DNA of 64,000 nt from Paenibacillus sp. An7 (GCF_009870785.1 NZ_WTWX01000009.1:1-64000); one strand, 5' to 3'. Numbered from the stretch's first letter, positions 24,836 to 34,524 are shown. Numbers and translations are program-made. The notes: generated from the sequence alone by a model not told the origin.

Positions 24836-24849
24836 AGAAAGCGTTTGCA
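24836..24849. promoter_or_regulatory. cre-like site (possible CcpA operator)
   Basis: AGAAAGCGTTTGCA differs from the cre consensus TGNAANCGNTNNCA at the first base only. It lies between the divergent ylbJ and the small ORF at 24966. A single degenerate match is weak evidence. Confidence 0.3.
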
Positions 24850-24965
24850 AATTTACTGTAATTTAAGGAAATGTATGCTAATATAAATAGTAATTAGTGA
24901 ATAGATCTAAAGTCCTCTTTTGATATGCCTGGTTTCTATTATCTAAAGGATGGAGTGATGTCGTG

Positions 24966-25061
24966 ATGGGAGTAATTGCAGGGATACTCGTCTGCGCTAT
25001 TGTATATGTAATGCGGGAAGCGCATATCCATCCCGGTGAAGAAGACTGGCGGAGTTATTAA
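24966..25061 (+). CDS. Putative 31-residue single-span membrane protein
   Basis: An ATG-started frame encoding MGVIAGILVCAIVYVMREAH followed by IHPGEEDWRSY and TAA. It contains one membrane helix (residues 2-16) and a charged C-terminus. A GTG directly before the ATG is an alternative start, and AAGGATGGAG lies about 10 bases upstream. A terminator follows at 25105, so the unit has its own gene-like boundaries. No homolog is recognised; it has the look of a genuine small membrane protein. Confidence 0.55.
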   Translation: MGVIAGILVCAIVYVMREAHIHPGEEDWRSY

Positions 25062-25104
25062 GGATCAACTGAAATATATACCTAAGGCAAGAACAGCTGT
25101 TATG

Positions 25105-25146
25105 AGACAAGAGTCCTAGATAGATAGGAGCTCTTGTCTTTTTTTG
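25105..25146 (+). terminator. Terminator after the 31-residue ORF
   Basis: AGACAAGAG and CTCTTGTCT with further TCCTA/TAGGA pairing, then TTTTTTT. Confidence 0.87.
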
Positions 25147-25191
25147 TTATACTAGAGCATGAACTTTAGCATGAGAAAGAAGGCGAGAGGA

Positions 25192-25572
25192 ATGGATCCG
25201 AACAAAACGCTTTATGAGAACTTGGGAGGCGCTGAGGGTGTAAAAGCACTTGTAGAGGCTTTTTATCCGAAAGTACAAAAAAATGAATTGTTATCTCCGC
25301 TTTTTCCAGAGGACATTACTCCAGTTATGGAGAAACAGTATATGTTCTTAAGTCAATTTTTCGGAGGTCCTTCTCTGTATTCTGATGCAAATGGGCATCC
25401 GATGATGAGAGCAAGACACTTACCTTTTCCTGTTACCGAAGAGCGGGCTCAGGCTTGGTTATCTTGTATGTATGAAGCTTTAAAAGAAATGGATATACCG
25501 GAGACGGTTGCCGAATTTACCATTCAGCGATTATCTGGTCCGGCCTATCATTTTATTAATACGCCCTCCTAA
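25192..25572 (+). CDS. yjbI: Truncated haemoglobin, group II (YjbI-like)
   Basis: 126 residues from the ATG at 25192, preferred over two upstream in-frame ATGs because AAAGAAGGCGAG precedes it and homology begins at TLYENLGGAEG. Truncated globin features: the N-terminal helix LYENLGG, FFGGPSLYSD, a proximal-His region HPMMRARHLPFPVTEERAQAW, and Trp in the G helix. TrHbO proteins bind O2 or NO; B. subtilis YjbI lies near pepF, which is also close by here. Confidence 0.9.
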   Translation: MDPNKTLYENLGGAEGVKALVEAFYPKVQKNELLSPLFPEDITPVMEKQYMFLSQFFGGPSLYSDANGHPMMRARHLPFPVTEERAQAWLSCMYEALKEMDIPETVAEFTIQRLSGPAYHFINTPS

Positions 25573-25580
25573 ATGATGAA

Positions 25581-25610
25581 GAAAAGCACCAGTTTTCACC
25601 GGTGCTTTTC
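25581..25610. terminator. Bidirectional terminator between yjbI and the Cys-pair protein
   Basis: GAAAAGCACC and GGTGCTTTTC form a perfect stem with A and T flanks. Confidence 0.85.
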
Positions 25611-25612
25611 TG

Positions 25613-25849
25613 TCATAAGGATCTTAAACGCTGATCAGCGAGCAGATAATCCTGATCGTTATCGAGTAATGTTACCCGGTTTTTGCAGCACGGAAAGACA
25701 AGCAGGTGTTTCTTCCCTTCATGTATTAAAGAAAGCTGTTTTGGTTTCAACGGAAGTAATACATTCTCAGCCGAGCAGAAGGGACACTCCTGAACATAAA
25801 TGTCACCCATTACAATGTCATAGGGCCATGTATTTTCAAATGGGATCAT
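25613..25849 (-). CDS. Small hypothetical protein with two Cys pairs
   Basis: 78 residues. Cys22, Cys25, Cys54 and Cys55 (ECPFCSAEN and FPCCKNRV) look like a small zinc ribbon. The start ATG overlaps the stop of yycC in an ATGA arrangement, indicating translational coupling. An internal ATG (MGDIYVQECPFC) could be an alternative start. No family name is recognised with certainty. Confidence 0.72.
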   Translation of the reverse strand: MIPFENTWPYDIVMGDIYVQECPFCSAENVLLPLKPKQLSLIHEGKKHLLVFPCCKNRVTLLDNDQDYLLADQRLRSL

Positions 25850-26040
25850 ATATGGTTATCCTTGTCTTGGTCTGTACTTATATCGGCATCCTCTGCTGCT
25901 GGAGAAGATTCTTCCTTAGCCAGTTCAGCCAGCTTTTGCATCAAGATATGTTGCGGCATATGCATAAGATGCTCAATAGGAACACCTAATTTTTTAGATA
26001 ACGTAACGGCTGTCTCTGCAGAAATCTGTAAAGGTCTCAT
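25846..26040 (-). CDS. yycC: YycC-like small protein
   Basis: 64 residues. The first 40 (MRPLQISAETAVTLSKKLGV, then PIEHLMHMPQHILMQKLAEL) match the YycC family of Bacillus. The C-terminus is acidic. GGAGGAAATATAA precedes the ATG. Function unknown. It overlaps the following gene by four bases. Confidence 0.82.
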   Translation of the reverse strand: MRPLQISAETAVTLSKKLGVPIEHLMHMPQHILMQKLAELAKEESSPAAEDADISTDQDKDNHI

Positions 26041-26199
26041 TTATATTTCCTCCTGAATGTTACACATTGAATTTAGGTAAAGACTGGAATCAATAGAAGC
26101 ATAATTCTGATATAGTATTAGTTATACACCTTGAACAGGGGTTGTTCAAACCTGTTTCTCGATGTTTTTTGAAAAATAAATAAAAAAGGTGGTAAAAGT

Positions 26200-27996
26200 A
26201 TGAGTAAAACACTGCGTCAAACATGGGATTTGGAAACAATTTTTAGCGGGGGTTCCTCATCGGAAACCTTTGCTGTTTATCTTAAACAACTCGAGCAGGA
26301 TATCGCAAGTCTAAACACACAAGTGGCTGATGCAAAAGTTCCTGTGACAGTGGAAGATACATATGTTTATGATGGAATGATTGATCAGCTTCAAGATATT
26401 ATTGCACGATTGTCAGAAGGCTCTGCCTTTGTATCCTGCCTTGGTGCAGAGAATCAAGACGATAAAAAAGCGGTACAACTCACCGGCAGAATTGCTTCCC
26501 TGCATGCTCAGTTAGCGAGTGTGAAGACTAGGTTTGACAGCTTGCTTCAGCAAACGGATGACGAAGTATGGACAGGGTGGATGAAGCGCCCTGAGATCAT
26601 GCCCATCTCTTTTGTTATGAATGAGAGCCGCCAAGAAGCAAAAGAAAAAATGGCACCTGAACTGGAAAGCTTAGCACTTGATCTCGCAGTGGACGGATAT
26701 CACGGTTGGGGAGATTTCTATGACACGATCGTAAGTAAAGTGCGGGTTCCTTATGAAGAGAATGGGGAAACGACATACTTGTCGGCGGGACAAGCGGCGA
26801 ACAAATTACAGCACCCTAATCGCGAAGTACGTGAATCGATGCTGGTGAATTGGGAAAAAGCTTGGAGTGAGGCAGCAGACTATTGTGCTGACACCCTAAA
26901 CCATCTCGGTGGTTTCCGTTTGAAACTATATGAGAGAAGAGGATGGGATTCCGTTCTCAAAGAACCACTTGCGATTAACCGAATGTCTGCTGAGACTCTT
27001 GATGCAATGTGGGATGTGATTACGCGCGCGAAACCAGCTCTTGTAAAATATCTGGAACGCAAAGCAAAGCTTCTCGGCGTTGAGCAGTTATCCTGGGCTG
27101 ATGTATCTGCACCTATAGGTGAATCTACAGGAACAATTACTTATGATGCAGCAGCAGAGAGTATTGTGTCTCAGTTCCGTAAATTTAGCCCACGCATGGC
27201 TGACTTTGCACAGATGGCCTTTGATAAACATTGGATTGAGGCAGAGGATCGCCCAGGTAAACGTCCAGGTGGATTCTGCACATCACTTCCTGTAAGCAAG
27301 GAAACGCGTATTTTTATGACGTATGCAGGTACTGCCTCTAATGTGTCTACACTAGCGCATGAGCTCGGACATGGTTATCACCAGCATGTAATGGATGATA
27401 TGGAGATCTTGAATCAAAGCTATGCTATGAACGTTGCAGAAACGGCTTCTACTTTTGCAGAGCTGATTGTAGCAGATGCACTGATCCAAGAAGCAGATGA
27501 AAAAGAGAAGCTTGCGTTACTGGAAGAAAAAATTCAAAATACCGTTGCTTTCTTTATGAATATTCATGCACGGTTCCTTTTCGAGACACGTTTCTATGAG
27601 AAACGTAAAGAGGGTCTTCTTAGTGCATCTGATTTGTCTGAGTTGATGGAAGAGGCGCAGCGTGAAGCATTCTGTGATTCTCTTGGTTCCTATCATCCTA
27701 CATTCTGGGCATCGAAGCTGCATTTTTATATTACAGGAGTCCCTTTTTATAATTTCCCTTATACATTTGGATTCATGTTTAGTACTGGGATTTATGCACA
27801 GGCACAAAAAGAAGGAGCCACATTTGCTGAGAAATATGACAATTTATTGCGGGATACGGGCCGGATGACCGTAGAGGAACTTGCTGAAAAACATTTAGAT
27901 ACGGATGTAACAAAACCTGATTTTTGGCAGGGAGCTGCTGACTTATGTATCGCTGATATTGAGCAATTCCTTCATATGACCGAAAACCTGCAATAG
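26200..27996 (+). CDS. pepF: M3-family oligoendopeptidase (PepF-like)
   Basis: 598 residues. A zinc oligoendopeptidase that degrades short peptides in the cytoplasm. The catalytic motif HELGH lies at residues 387-391 (His387, Glu388, His391) within TLAHELGHGYHQH, and the third ligand Glu is expected in NVAETASTFAE. The length is typical. AAAGGTGG precedes the ATG. A short inverted repeat (AACAGG...CCTGTT, about 26133-26156) lies in the leader. Monocistronic with its own terminator. Confidence 0.93.
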   Translation: MSKTLRQTWDLETIFSGGSSSETFAVYLKQLEQDIASLNTQVADAKVPVTVEDTYVYDGMIDQLQDIIARLSEGSAFVSCLGAENQDDKKAVQLTGRIASLHAQLASVKTRFDSLLQQTDDEVWTGWMKRPEIMPISFVMNESRQEAKEKMAPELESLALDLAVDGYHGWGDFYDTIVSKVRVPYEENGETTYLSAGQAANKLQHPNREVRESMLVNWEKAWSEAADYCADTLNHLGGFRLKLYERRGWDSVLKEPLAINRMSAETLDAMWDVITRAKPALVKYLERKAKLLGVEQLSWADVSAPIGESTGTITYDAAAESIVSQFRKFSPRMADFAQMAFDKHWIEAEDRPGKRPGGFCTSLPVSKETRIFMTYAGTASNVSTLAHELGHGYHQHVMDDMEILNQSYAMNVAETASTFAELIVADALIQEADEKEKLALLEEKIQNTVAFFMNIHARFLFETRFYEKRKEGLLSASDLSELMEEAQREAFCDSLGSYHPTFWASKLHFYITGVPFYNFPYTFGFMFSTGIYAQAQKEGATFAEKYDNLLRDTGRMTVEELAEKHLDTDVTKPDFWQGAADLCIADIEQFLHMTENLQ

Positions 27997-28011
27997 ACTT
28001 CGAATAAATAG

Positions 28012-28043
28012 GACCTTAGCAGCAATGCTGAGGTCTTTTTTTC
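28012..28043 (+). terminator. Terminator of pepF
   Basis: GACCTTAGCA-GCAA-TGCTGAGGTC followed by TTTTTTTC. Confidence 0.9.
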
Positions 28044-28205
28044 ATTAAAGTTATTGATTTTCGCCATAATTTTGTCGAAATATGATTATAGAATAAAAAA
28101 ACCATTATTTTTCGCATAAAATTGTTGTAAAATAGAAAAATTTGACATATACTGAGTCACAGGCCCTATACCTATATAGGCTAAAAGTATAAGAGGATGG
28201 TGTAT

Positions 28206-28610
28206 ATGATCTCACTTGATCAGCTTTCTCTACCTAGACAATTGGATATTGTCTTTAGAGCACTTGATGAGGAACTTACAGGTCTTGATTCAGGAATCGT
28301 TTTTGTGCAAATTCGAAATAATGTAATAGGTAAATTCGGAATTAGGCATTATCCGGTACCTATGAAGAAAGTGATGGAGAGTTCTTCCAAGGGACTTACA
28401 GAAACACAGCGGTCTTCTTTCCGTCTTATGGCCCTGGAATCACTAAAGTTAAAAAAGCACTGGACACATGGAGAAATTACTTATGATTTTGCCGTTAGAA
28501 ATAACATGATTGTTGTAGATTCAACTTTAGAGTCCAATTATAATTTGGCTAGTTTAATGATTCGCTACCCGCGTACTACATACACAGACATTCAAATAAA
28601 TCCATCATAA
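28206..28610 (+). CDS. Conserved-looking hypothetical protein
   Basis: 134 residues with mixed alpha/beta character and no signal peptide or membrane segment. It contains LDSGIVFVQIRNNVIGKFGI and ends in a predicted strand (TTYTDIQINPS). No family is recognised. The ATG at 28206 is preferred over the ATG at 28197 because of spacing from AGAGG. The upstream AT-rich region carries a quasi-palindrome CCTATACCTATATAGG (about 28165-28180) close to the start. Confidence 0.75.
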   Translation: MISLDQLSLPRQLDIVFRALDEELTGLDSGIVFVQIRNNVIGKFGIRHYPVPMKKVMESSSKGLTETQRSSFRLMALESLKLKKHWTHGEITYDFAVRNNMIVVDSTLESNYNLASLMIRYPRTTYTDIQINPS

Positions 28611-28611
28611 T

Positions 28612-28655
28612 AACAAAGCGGCCCTCTCTTATAAAGAGAAGACCGCTTCGTTTAA
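28612..28655. terminator. Terminator between the hypothetical gene and SASP 1
   Basis: AACAAAGCGG and CCGCTTCGTTT arms with inner TCTCTT/AAGAGA pairing. Confidence 0.8.
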
Positions 28656-28709
28656 CCCGCTTAGATTCCTCGCGTGGAACCTAGCTAGATTTATGAGAAA
28701 ATAACGACA

Positions 28710-28925
28710 TTATTGACGACCAGACAATTGCTGTTCAGCGATTTGTACCAGACGTTTTGTGATATAACCTCCGAGAGATCCAGTCTCACGGGAAGTATAG
28801 TTACCGTAGTAACCATCTGCAGGAATTGTTACGCCCAGCTCTTGTGCTGCTTCCAATTTCAGTTGTTGAAGTGCAGCATTCGCTTGTGGCACTACCAAAT
28901 TATTAGAACGAGATCCTGATGCCAT
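28710..28925 (-). CDS. Alpha/beta-type small acid-soluble spore protein, copy 1
   Basis: 71 residues. An alpha/beta SASP that coats spore DNA in the forespore. The family signatures are [11 protein letters not shown] and the second motif [19 protein letters not shown]; the GPR cleavage region lies around AAQELGV. AAAGGAGG precedes the ATG at 28925. It is 94% or more identical in protein to the SASP at 31915, which lies in opposite orientation 3 kb away. Confidence 0.95.
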   Translation of the reverse strand: MASGSRSNNLVVPQANAALQQLKLEAAQELGVTIPADGYYGNYTSRETGSLGGYITKRLVQIAEQQLSGRQ

Positions 28926-29100
28926 GTGTTGTCACCTCCTTTTGTGCTTTGTGAGATTAGTATGGTTTATGGAAGAGAAAATATACTCAAAAAAGTAGCA
29001 GGTAACAAGTGGAAATGAAGAAGAAACTTCGAGGGTAATTCCTGAGGTAAAAACAAATAGCTTAATATCAGTGAGTCTTAAGGGTTTGAAGGTATATACC

Positions 29101-29133
29101 ACAAACAGACAGCTGTATCAGCTGTCTGTTTGT
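29101..29133 (-). terminator. Terminator of the aldose epimerase gene
   Basis: ACAAACAGACAGCTG-TAT-CAGCTGTCTGTTTGT, a perfect 15-base stem just past the gene end. Confidence 0.8.
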
Positions 29134-29148
29134 AACATATGCTTTTTA

Positions 29149-30126
29149 TTAATTTGAATCAGGAGGCTGAACAATCTCAATCTGTGTTAAGAGTTCAACG
29201 GTCTGACCTGGCTCCATATGTATGAGTCCTGTGAAGTCTGCATCTCTCTTCATATTTGGAGCATCGGGCAACCAAGTATAAGGTTCGATACACAAATAAT
29301 CACTGCTTTCCCCTTTGGTAAATAACACCCAATGTAAAAAAGAATCCTTATTCGCTGTATATTTAATGGCGTAACCATCATTACGCGTTAGATAAGCAGT
29401 GTCTTGTTCTCGATTAGACCTAAATATGGTATCTAAATTCTGTCCTTCGAGATTTATTCCATTGGGCAGGCTGGCAAGAGAACCTAAGTCCTCTAAATCG
29501 CCTGTTGGCAGTAATTCATCATTTAGCGAATAAATTCCATTTACCGGAAGTTTAATATTCCAACGATGTGGTTCTTCATCAAGCATAAACCAAGTGTGAT
29601 ATCCCATACCAAACGGTGCTGCATAATCACCTTGATGGGTTACACGAAGTTGTTGTGTCAGAGTAGAACCTTGCAGTCTAAAGGTCATTGAGAATGTCAT
29701 AGGAACAGGAAAATGCTTCATCCAGAGTTCATCTTCACTTGTCTTCAACTCCGTTGTTACGGTGCATCCATCGTCATCTTCTTCTATGTCACTGACGCAC
29801 CAAGGCTGTGTACGATGAAGTCCATGAATATGGTTATTATTTACGGAATTTTGAGCAAATTGATACTCTTGGCCTTCATATTCAAAGTGACCCAGGTGGA
29901 TACGCCCCGGGGGGATCAGCATCGGAACACCAAAATGGTAAGGTTTCTGAAGATAAAAAGCGAGATCCTGTTCGTCAGGTTTACGAACGACTTCCCGGTT
30001 TTGAATACGATCATAAATGGATATAATATTGTTACCGAGGCGGGGTAGCAGGGTGACTTCAAGATCACGACTGTGCAAAATATAGGTGTCATAGCCGTTC
30101 CAAAGCCCTTTGGTCACTTGTTTCAT
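29149..30126 (-). CDS. Aldose 1-epimerase (GalM-like)
   Basis: 325 residues. A GalM-like beta-sandwich protein: PMLIPPGRIHLG (Pro-Pro-Asn-Arg-like loop), NNNHIHGLHR with a candidate catalytic His, FGMGYHTWF with the second His, and a late Glu in LCIEPYTWLPDAPN. It likely interconverts sugar anomers in the cytoplasm; the substrate is not evident. AAAAGGAGC precedes the ATG at 30126. It is divergent from the T-box-trpS unit. Confidence 0.88.
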   Translation of the reverse strand: MKQVTKGLWNGYDTYILHSRDLEVTLLPRLGNNIISIYDRIQNREVVRKPDEQDLAFYLQKPYHFGVPMLIPPGRIHLGHFEYEGQEYQFAQNSVNNNHIHGLHRTQPWCVSDIEEDDDGCTVTTELKTSEDELWMKHFPVPMTFSMTFRLQGSTLTQQLRVTHQGDYAAPFGMGYHTWFMLDEEPHRWNIKLPVNGIYSLNDELLPTGDLEDLGSLASLPNGINLEGQNLDTIFRSNREQDTAYLTRNDGYAIKYTANKDSFLHWVLFTKGESSDYLCIEPYTWLPDAPNMKRDADFTGLIHMEPGQTVELLTQIEIVQPPDSN

Positions 30127-30266
30127 CTTTTTTTGCTCCTTTTCCCACGAAAGATCTTAAACATCTTACACGTAAGTCTATCATAACAGATAATTGTATC
30201 TGTAGTAAAAAGGCACCTGAGATTCACGAATGAAATTTATGTATTTTTTGCTTCTCATATTTCATG

Positions 30267-30296
30267 TTGACATTAGAACTTTATCATGATTATGAT
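30267..30296 (+). promoter_or_regulatory. Sigma-A promoter of trpS
   Basis: TTGACA (30267-30272), 18-base spacer, TATGAT (30291-30296). Transcription would begin a few bases before the T-box leader. Confidence 0.75.
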
Positions 30297-30317
30297 AAGG
30301 CAAGTATATAACTTATA

Positions 30318-30580
30318 ATCGTTGATAGGGATAAGTAAGCTTAGTGATGGCAACTTGCAGAAAGCCGATGGTTGATGCGAATCGGTGTTGCTGACTTTGA
30401 CTGAATGGACCCTGGAGAGCCCGACTTAACGAGAAGCGATGCTTCTTTAGTAGGTCAGGACGACTAATCCGCGTTAAGGAAGATAAGGTTGCTTATGCGT
30501 GTTTTTATGTTCTAATAAGCAGCGAATTAGGGTGGCACCACGGTCTCACGTCCCTTTCACGGGATGTGGGGCCTTTTTGT
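30318..30580 (+). promoter_or_regulatory. T-box riboswitch (tryptophan) upstream of trpS
   Basis: The leader carries the canonical T-box sequence AGGGTGGCACCACGG (30529-30543), a long 5' stem I, and a terminator whose stem pairs CACGTCCC with GGGATGTG before GGGGCCTTTTT. A TGG codon at 30406-30408 sits where the specifier is expected, matching the tryptophan gene downstream and the CCA anticodon of tRNA-Trp. Uncharged tRNA-Trp would stabilise the antiterminator and switch on trpS. Confidence 0.93.
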
Positions 30581-30623
30581 ATTTTGTTATATTCTTGAAG
30601 GATATGAATTGTAGGAGGAATAG

Positions 30624-31607
<984 letters not shown>

Positions 31608-31610
31608 ACT

Positions 31611-31793
31611 TTAAGACCGGTTAAACTCAGCCCGATTCCTTTTTGCCTTAATGACGAATCCCCAACCAATATTACAGATGGCTAAAATACTAAAAAGTAG
31701 AGCTAACCATAAGGAATGGCTAAGTGAAACTGCAGTGACGATAAGTAATATAATAGAAGAAGCGGCAAACCAAAGAGACAGACCTTTACTCAT
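31611..31793 (-). CDS. Small two-span membrane protein
   Basis: 60 residues. Two membrane segments (about 5-24 and 27-47) and a basic C-terminus KAKRNRAEFNRS. The ATG at 31793 is chosen over an upstream start because TGGAGGT precedes it. It is convergent with trpS, ending 3 bases past its stop. Function unknown. Confidence 0.7.
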   Translation of the reverse strand: MSKGLSLWFAASSIILLIVTAVSLSHSLWLALLFSILAICNIGWGFVIKAKRNRAEFNRS

Positions 31794-31914
31794 GTGAACG
31801 TACCTCCAGAAAAATATTTTTAAAAAGAAGTATAGCTTTTCGAGAGAGAGCCATAATAATCTTGCAAGCTTGCAACAGCACATATTACGCGCGAAGCGAA
31901 AGGAGATTACACAC

Positions 31915-32133
31915 ATGGCATCAGGATCTCGTTCTAACAATTTGGTAGTTCCACAAGCGAACGCTGCACTTCAACAACTGAAAATGGAAGCTGCTCAAGA
32001 ACTGGGCGTAACAATTCCGGCGGATGGTTACTACGGTAACTACACTTCCCGCGAAACAGGTTCACTCGGGGGATATATCACAAAACGTCTGGTACAAATT
32101 GCTGAACAGCAATTGTCCGGTCAAAGCAAATAG
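31915..32133 (+). CDS. Alpha/beta-type small acid-soluble spore protein, copy 2
   Basis: 72 residues. [31 protein letters not shown] and [19 protein letters not shown] are the alpha/beta SASP hallmarks. It differs from the copy at 28710 by a Leu-to-Met change and the last residues (QSK). AAAGGAG precedes the ATG by 10 bases. DNA-binding spore protein made in the forespore and cleaved by GPR at germination. Confidence 0.95.
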   Translation: MASGSRSNNLVVPQANAALQQLKMEAAQELGVTIPADGYYGNYTSRETGSLGGYITKRLVQIAEQQLSGQSK

Positions 32134-32159
32134 ATGTAATTCAACAATCAAAATAGTGG

Positions 32160-32193
32160 GCTTGGGCGGTATATCTACCGTCCAAGCTTTTTG
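32160..32193 (+). terminator. Terminator of SASP copy 2
   Basis: GCTTGGGCGGTA and TACCGTCCAAGC around TATC, followed by TTTTTG. Confidence 0.85.
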
Positions 32194-32245
32194 TGTTGCC
32201 TATGTAGCTGATTTTGCATGAAAGCGGTATATTACGTCAAGCATA

Positions 32246-32277
32246 AAAAACGGCCTCCGGGGGGGGAGGCCGTTTCT
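32246..32277. terminator. Terminator serving yfhP (minus strand)
   Basis: AAACGGCCTCC and GGAGGCCGTTT around a G-rich loop, with an A-run on the left that reads as a T-run on the minus strand. Confidence 0.82.
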
Positions 32278-32287
32278 CTTTTGATAT

Positions 32288-33277
32288 TTAGGTGTGAGAG
32301 CCAAGGGACAATTTTTTCTCCATCTTATCCTCACTAAGCCAACCTACATAAGTGCTGATCGGTTCATAATTTCTGTCCATGACCATACAAGCAACAAAAG
32401 GGTACTGTTTACGATGCCGATACCTTACATCTCCCCATCGAACAAAATAACCAAAACTTAATTCTTCAACTTCTGCAACAGCAAAAGAGGTGAAATAAAG
32501 AAATGCCTGAATGTCTGGGTGAGATTTAGAAATCTCAACAGCAGGATGATCTGAGGAAACAGCGTGCTTACTCCAAACGAGGAGATGTCCATCTAATTTC
32601 CCGATTTCGTAGCTGCCGTCTTTGTGAGCTTTGACCACATGCCAGCGATTTAAATGAATCGTAGGGATAACATAATACTTATCTTCAGGTGCTGATGAGG
32701 TATCCATCTTTCTTACTTGTTTTGTTTTGGAATAATGAACTAGTGTGCGCCAGATGTAATAAAGAGCCAAGAATGAATATAAGACAATAAAAGTGGGTGC
32801 AGGATCGAAAATCCCAAAGAACCAGCATAAAATAGCGATCACATGGGTTGTAAAGAGAACCGGATCAAAAATATGAATGATGTTCCACGAAATCCATTTC
32901 TCTGTAAAAGGACGCATAGCTTGTGTTCCGTATGTATTAAATACGTCGGTGAATACGTGAACACATACGGCTATTCCGGTCCATAAGGCAACATGGAGGA
33001 TCGGTACGTCTCGGAATATCAAGGAAATAACGGCGGTAATCAGCGCTGTCCATATAAATAGAAAGGGGATTGAATGCGTTATTCCTCGATGATTCCTTAT
33101 ATAGGAAGCATTATTTTTTTTAATTCGAAGAACCGTATCAAGATCGGGAGCTTGTGATCCTGCAACGGTGCCAACCATGACAGCAACAGCCAGTTCTGGA
33201 TTTGAGGCCACGACAGGGTCAACGAAGCTTAGGCCAGCAAGACCAAAGCCCATAACAAAATGTGTAGCTGTATCCAT
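32288..33277 (-). CDS. yfhP: Membrane-bound metal-dependent hydrolase, YfhP/YdjM type
   Basis: 329 residues. The N-terminal half is a YdjM/LexA-binding-like membrane domain with metal-ligand motifs: an early His (DTATHF), SQAPDLD, HRGITHS and HVFTDVFNTYGT, placed between about four membrane segments. The C-terminal 120 residues form a soluble beta-rich domain. B. subtilis YfhP is a putative transcriptional regulator or hydrolase of unknown substrate. AAAAGGAGAG precedes the ATG at 33277. Confidence 0.88.
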   Translation of the reverse strand: MDTATHFVMGFGLAGLSFVDPVVASNPELAVAVMVGTVAGSQAPDLDTVLRIKKNNASYIRNHRGITHSIPFLFIWTALITAVISLIFRDVPILHVALWTGIAVCVHVFTDVFNTYGTQAMRPFTEKWISWNIIHIFDPVLFTTHVIAILCWFFGIFDPAPTFIVLYSFLALYYIWRTLVHYSKTKQVRKMDTSSAPEDKYYVIPTIHLNRWHVVKAHKDGSYEIGKLDGHLLVWSKHAVSSDHPAVEISKSHPDIQAFLYFTSFAVAEVEELSFGYFVRWGDVRYRHRKQYPFVACMVMDRNYEPISTYVGWLSEDKMEKKLSLGSHT

Positions 33278-33591
33278 GTAGGTACTCTCCTTTTTGATAA
33301 TCGAATCATAAATTCTATGGAATTTGTTATTTTGTATTCTGAAGATATTTAATTATTTAATTCCCTGCTTATAAGATCTCTATTCAAGTAAAAAAAGATA
33401 GAATGATCGTATTTTGACATAAAGGGTTATGATATTCCAATAACTTACCTCACAAATAGGAAATTTGTCATAGCCTATTCATAATTGAGTGATCTTTGTC
33501 AAAGACTTTCCTTACTTGTTATGATAAAATTTATATCGGAGGCAATAATTTTTTCTCCAATAAGACGTTATCGTAAGGAGGATTTACAAGC
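33278..33591. other. Divergent promoter region between yfhP and ctaB
   Basis: 314 AT-rich bases. A consensus-like TTGACA at 33414-33419 has no -10 at proper spacing. The best candidate is the ctaB promoter annotated separately. GGAG (33539-33542) and CTCC around 33555 could form a small leader hairpin. Confidence 0.4.
33496..33525 (+). promoter_or_regulatory. Probable sigma-A promoter of ctaB
   Basis: TTGTCA (33496-33501), 18-base spacer, TATGAT (33520-33525), about 65 bases before the ctaB start. Confidence 0.55.
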
Positions 33592-34524
33592 GTGAATAAT
33601 AGATATCAGGCATCTTCCGATACAGCAGCTATTCCTGCACGGCCTACGCCCCCGCAAGAATCTGTAACATGGAAAGATTTTGTAGTTTTGACAAAGCCGG
33701 GCATCCTGAGAACAAACCTAGTTGCAGCATTTGGTGGTTTTTGGCTTGGATCTCAATGGGATGTTGATTATTTAAGAATGATTATTACCATGATTGGAAC
33801 AATGCTCGTAATGGCCTCTTCCTGTGTGTTCAATAATTATTTTGATCGTGAATTAGATAAAAAAATGGAACGAACTCGTAATCGCGCACTACCCACTGGG
33901 AAACTTAGCCCGAAGGTAGTGCTTACTTATGCGGTCAGTTTAGGAATTCTGGGACTTCTTGTTTTGTTTACCTATTCCGGCTGGCTTGCAGGCGTCCTTG
34001 GTATTTTTGGGATGTTCATTTACGTCATTATTTATACTTTATGGCTCAAGCGTTCATCTACATGGAGTACATCCATAGGCGGATTCTCCGGTGCGGTACC
34101 ACCCGTTATCGGATATGTAGCTGCATCAGGAACACTTGATCTTGGCGCTCTACTATTGTTTGCTTTGTTGTTTCTATGGCAGCCACCACATTTCTGGGCA
34201 CTGGCGATTCGCAGGGTAGAAGATTACCGTGCTGCAGGATATCCGCTTCTTCCTGTGGTCAAAGGGATTGAACGTACAAAAATTCAGATGATTCCTTATC
34301 TAATCCTTCTGGTTCCTGTTCCCATTCTCATGTATGTGTACAATTACACAGGTCTTGTGTTTATGATTGTTTCGCTAATCCTGTCACTCATATGGTTATT
34401 TTACGGCTTCCAAGGTTTCAAAGCAAAAGATACCGATGCCTGGGCCAAAAAAATGTTTTTCTTTTCCATTAACTACCTAACAATTAGTTTCCTTCTTATG
34501 ATTCTAGATACAGTTCATAAATAA
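33592..34524 (+). CDS. ctaB: Protoheme IX farnesyltransferase (heme O synthase)
   Basis: 310 residues. A UbiA-superfamily membrane prenyltransferase that farnesylates heme b to heme O for terminal oxidases. Seven to nine membrane segments with the Asp-rich motif NNYFDRELDKKMERTRNR (about 81-98) and a second Asp-rich loop region around RVEDYRAAGYPLLPVV. The start is GTG with AAGGAGG 10 bases upstream. A sco gene follows on the same strand, and ctaA is encoded 20 kb away. Confidence 0.95.
   Translation: MNNRYQASSDTAAIPARPTPPQESVTWKDFVVLTKPGILRTNLVAAFGGFWLGSQWDVDYLRMIITMIGTMLVMASSCVFNNYFDRELDKKMERTRNRALPTGKLSPKVVLTYAVSLGILGLLVLFTYSGWLAGVLGIFGMFIYVIIYTLWLKRSSTWSTSIGGFSGAVPPVIGYVAASGTLDLGALLLFALLFLWQPPHFWALAIRRVEDYRAAGYPLLPVVKGIERTKIQMIPYLILLVPVPILMYVYNYTGLVFMIVSLILSLIWLFYGFQGFKAKDTDAWAKKMFFFSINYLTISFLLMILDTVHK

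Noticed and set aside
25573..25989. A 138-codon plus-strand frame opposite yycC and the Cys-pair gene
   Set aside because: The minus-strand genes have ribosome sites and family features; the plus-strand frame has neither and starts in the yjbI terminator.
33414..33440. TTGACA upstream of ctaB as its promoter
   Set aside because: The only -10-like TATGAT follows after about 9 bases, too close; the pair at 33496-33525 is better.
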